DNA from: Rhizobiaceae bacterium | Lineage (GTDB): Bacteria; Pseudomonadota; Alphaproteobacteria; Rhizobiales; Rhizobiaceae | NCBI GenBank assembly: GCA_905339215.1 | Contig: CAJPFN010000120.1 | Location: 1-43,436 of the forward strand | Reading direction: 5' to 3' | Length of the DNA stretch: 43,436 bases | In this document: in pieces, positions 42,862 to 43,436 of the stretch | Position numbering within the stretch: position 1 is the stretch's first letter | Layout of the letters: every line of letters begins with the position of its first letter | Program-made: the position numbers and the translations under genes | The notes under the pieces: model-generated | Told to the model about the DNA's origin: nothing | Database searches by the model: none | Seen by the model: the letters and a program-made list of their open reading frames with translations, nothing else

Positions 42862-43436
42862 GAAATTAGCCGCCATTAATCTGCGAAGCACGCGAGACAG
42901 CGCCTGCCGACAAAGGCTTTGCACAGCAAAATAACGGTCATAGTGGGTGGTGGAGTGCCCCTCATTTCACCGGACACCCGCCCACTGGGTCTGGGCTCGG
43001 AGGAACTCACTCGGGGAGCGCGTTCTCCCCGGAGGCCGGATTTCGATCTTCCGCGGAGTTTGGCTGCGGAGGATCGTCATGAACACCAGAACCACTTACC
43101 CGATAACCGACTGCTATGTCGCTTTGGAACAAGAGGTGGACCCGATAGGGGCTGGGAGGCTTCTCAAAGAACGGTATTGTAGCTAGATGTGCAGGTCGGG
43201 CTTTCCCTGATGGGGGCCGGTGAGAAACGCTTTCAGCACGCGCGTGGCGACGATGAGATCGGCGGGGTTGATATCCGCCAGCTGTTCGTCCTGGTAGGCC
43301 TAATCGGCCCGAAGCTGTGATTTTGGCCAAGTTGTGGAACGTTGCGGGAACGGATTGACCGCCCTGGTTTTCTCGCCTGACAATTTGCTCCTGGAACAGG
43401 GAGTGGATTTATGGGTCTGCGTGTTTCACCTGAGTC
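42862..43436. other. Unassigned end of the window with gene fragments
   Basis: No complete gene is supported. A short plus-strand frame from ATG 43079 (MNTRTTYPITDCYVALEQEV) ends at 43186. On the minus strand 43300-43183 reads [37 protein letters not shown] and a stop, which looks like the C-terminus of a real protein whose upstream part is interrupted by TAG; the family is unknown. An ATG at 43411 (MGLRVSPE) opens a frame that leaves the window. Confidence 0.35.

Overview
This window looks like part of a large repABC plasmid from an alphaproteobacterium of the Rhizobiales, most likely the Phyllobacteriaceae (Aminobacter, Chelativorans or Mesorhizobium-like). The evidence is GC-rich coding DNA, a repABC replicon with a counter-transcribed RNA, an Agrobacterium-type traI-trb mating-pair operon with a TraR-like regulator, an RHE_PE00001-family gene, and a monooxygenase that resembles NtaA of Chelatobacter (Aminobacter). 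The genus is an inference.

Layout. 1-5680: the start of trbJ, then trbE, trbD, trbC, trbB and traI (minus strand), and a divergent luxR/traR gene; a lux-box-like palindrome lies between traI and traR. 5680-7620: a class II Fic gene behind a promoter with four direct repeats at an exact 13-bp period, and a WGR-domain gene. 7810-11865: repA, repB and repC, with two parS-like palindromes flanking repA and an antisense RNA in the repB-repC gap. 11877-15915: a serine recombinase, an RHE_PE00001-family gene and an inactivated ISKra4-type insertion sequence with recognisable ends. 15990-21311: bhcR and bhcABCD, the complete beta-hydroxyaspartate cycle, which turns glyoxylate and glycine into aspartate/oxaloacetate. 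21328-24315: an MFS transporter, RidA and a DadA/glycine-oxidase-like flavoenzyme. 24575-29827: a polyamine-type ABC transporter (Tat-exported binding protein, ATPase, fused double permease) interrupted by a broken flavin monooxygenase gene and followed by a flavin reductase. 29870-32078: a broken GntR regulator and an intact NtaA-type nitrilotriacetate monooxygenase. 32240-33942: the wreckage of a three-subunit HcnABC/opine-oxidase-like amine dehydrogenase. 34212-34928: an intact GntR regulator. 34929-36960: IS21 debris and an ABC ATPase remnant. 37041-41471: a dimethylglycine/sarcosine dehydrogenase-like flavoenzyme and etfBA. 41450-43436: nested IS3 and IS5 elements and unassigned sequence.

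How it may work together. NtaA-type enzymes with a flavin reductase oxidise nitrilotriacetate to iminodiacetate and glyoxylate; a DadA-like oxidase could split iminodiacetate into glycine and glyoxylate; the GcvT-type dehydrogenase with ETF could make glycine from N-methylated glycines. Glycine and glyoxylate are exactly the substrates of BhcC, and BhcB/BhcD complete the step to aspartate. The window therefore reads as a self-transmissible catabolic plasmid that imports and oxidises amino(poly)carboxylates and feeds the C2 products into the beta-hydroxyaspartate cycle. The individual families are recognised; the physiological link between them is inferred from gene context. Several parts (a second monooxygenase, a second amine dehydrogenase, a second ABC ATPase, one GntR) are decaying, which suggests that the pathway has been rebuilt or narrowed recently.
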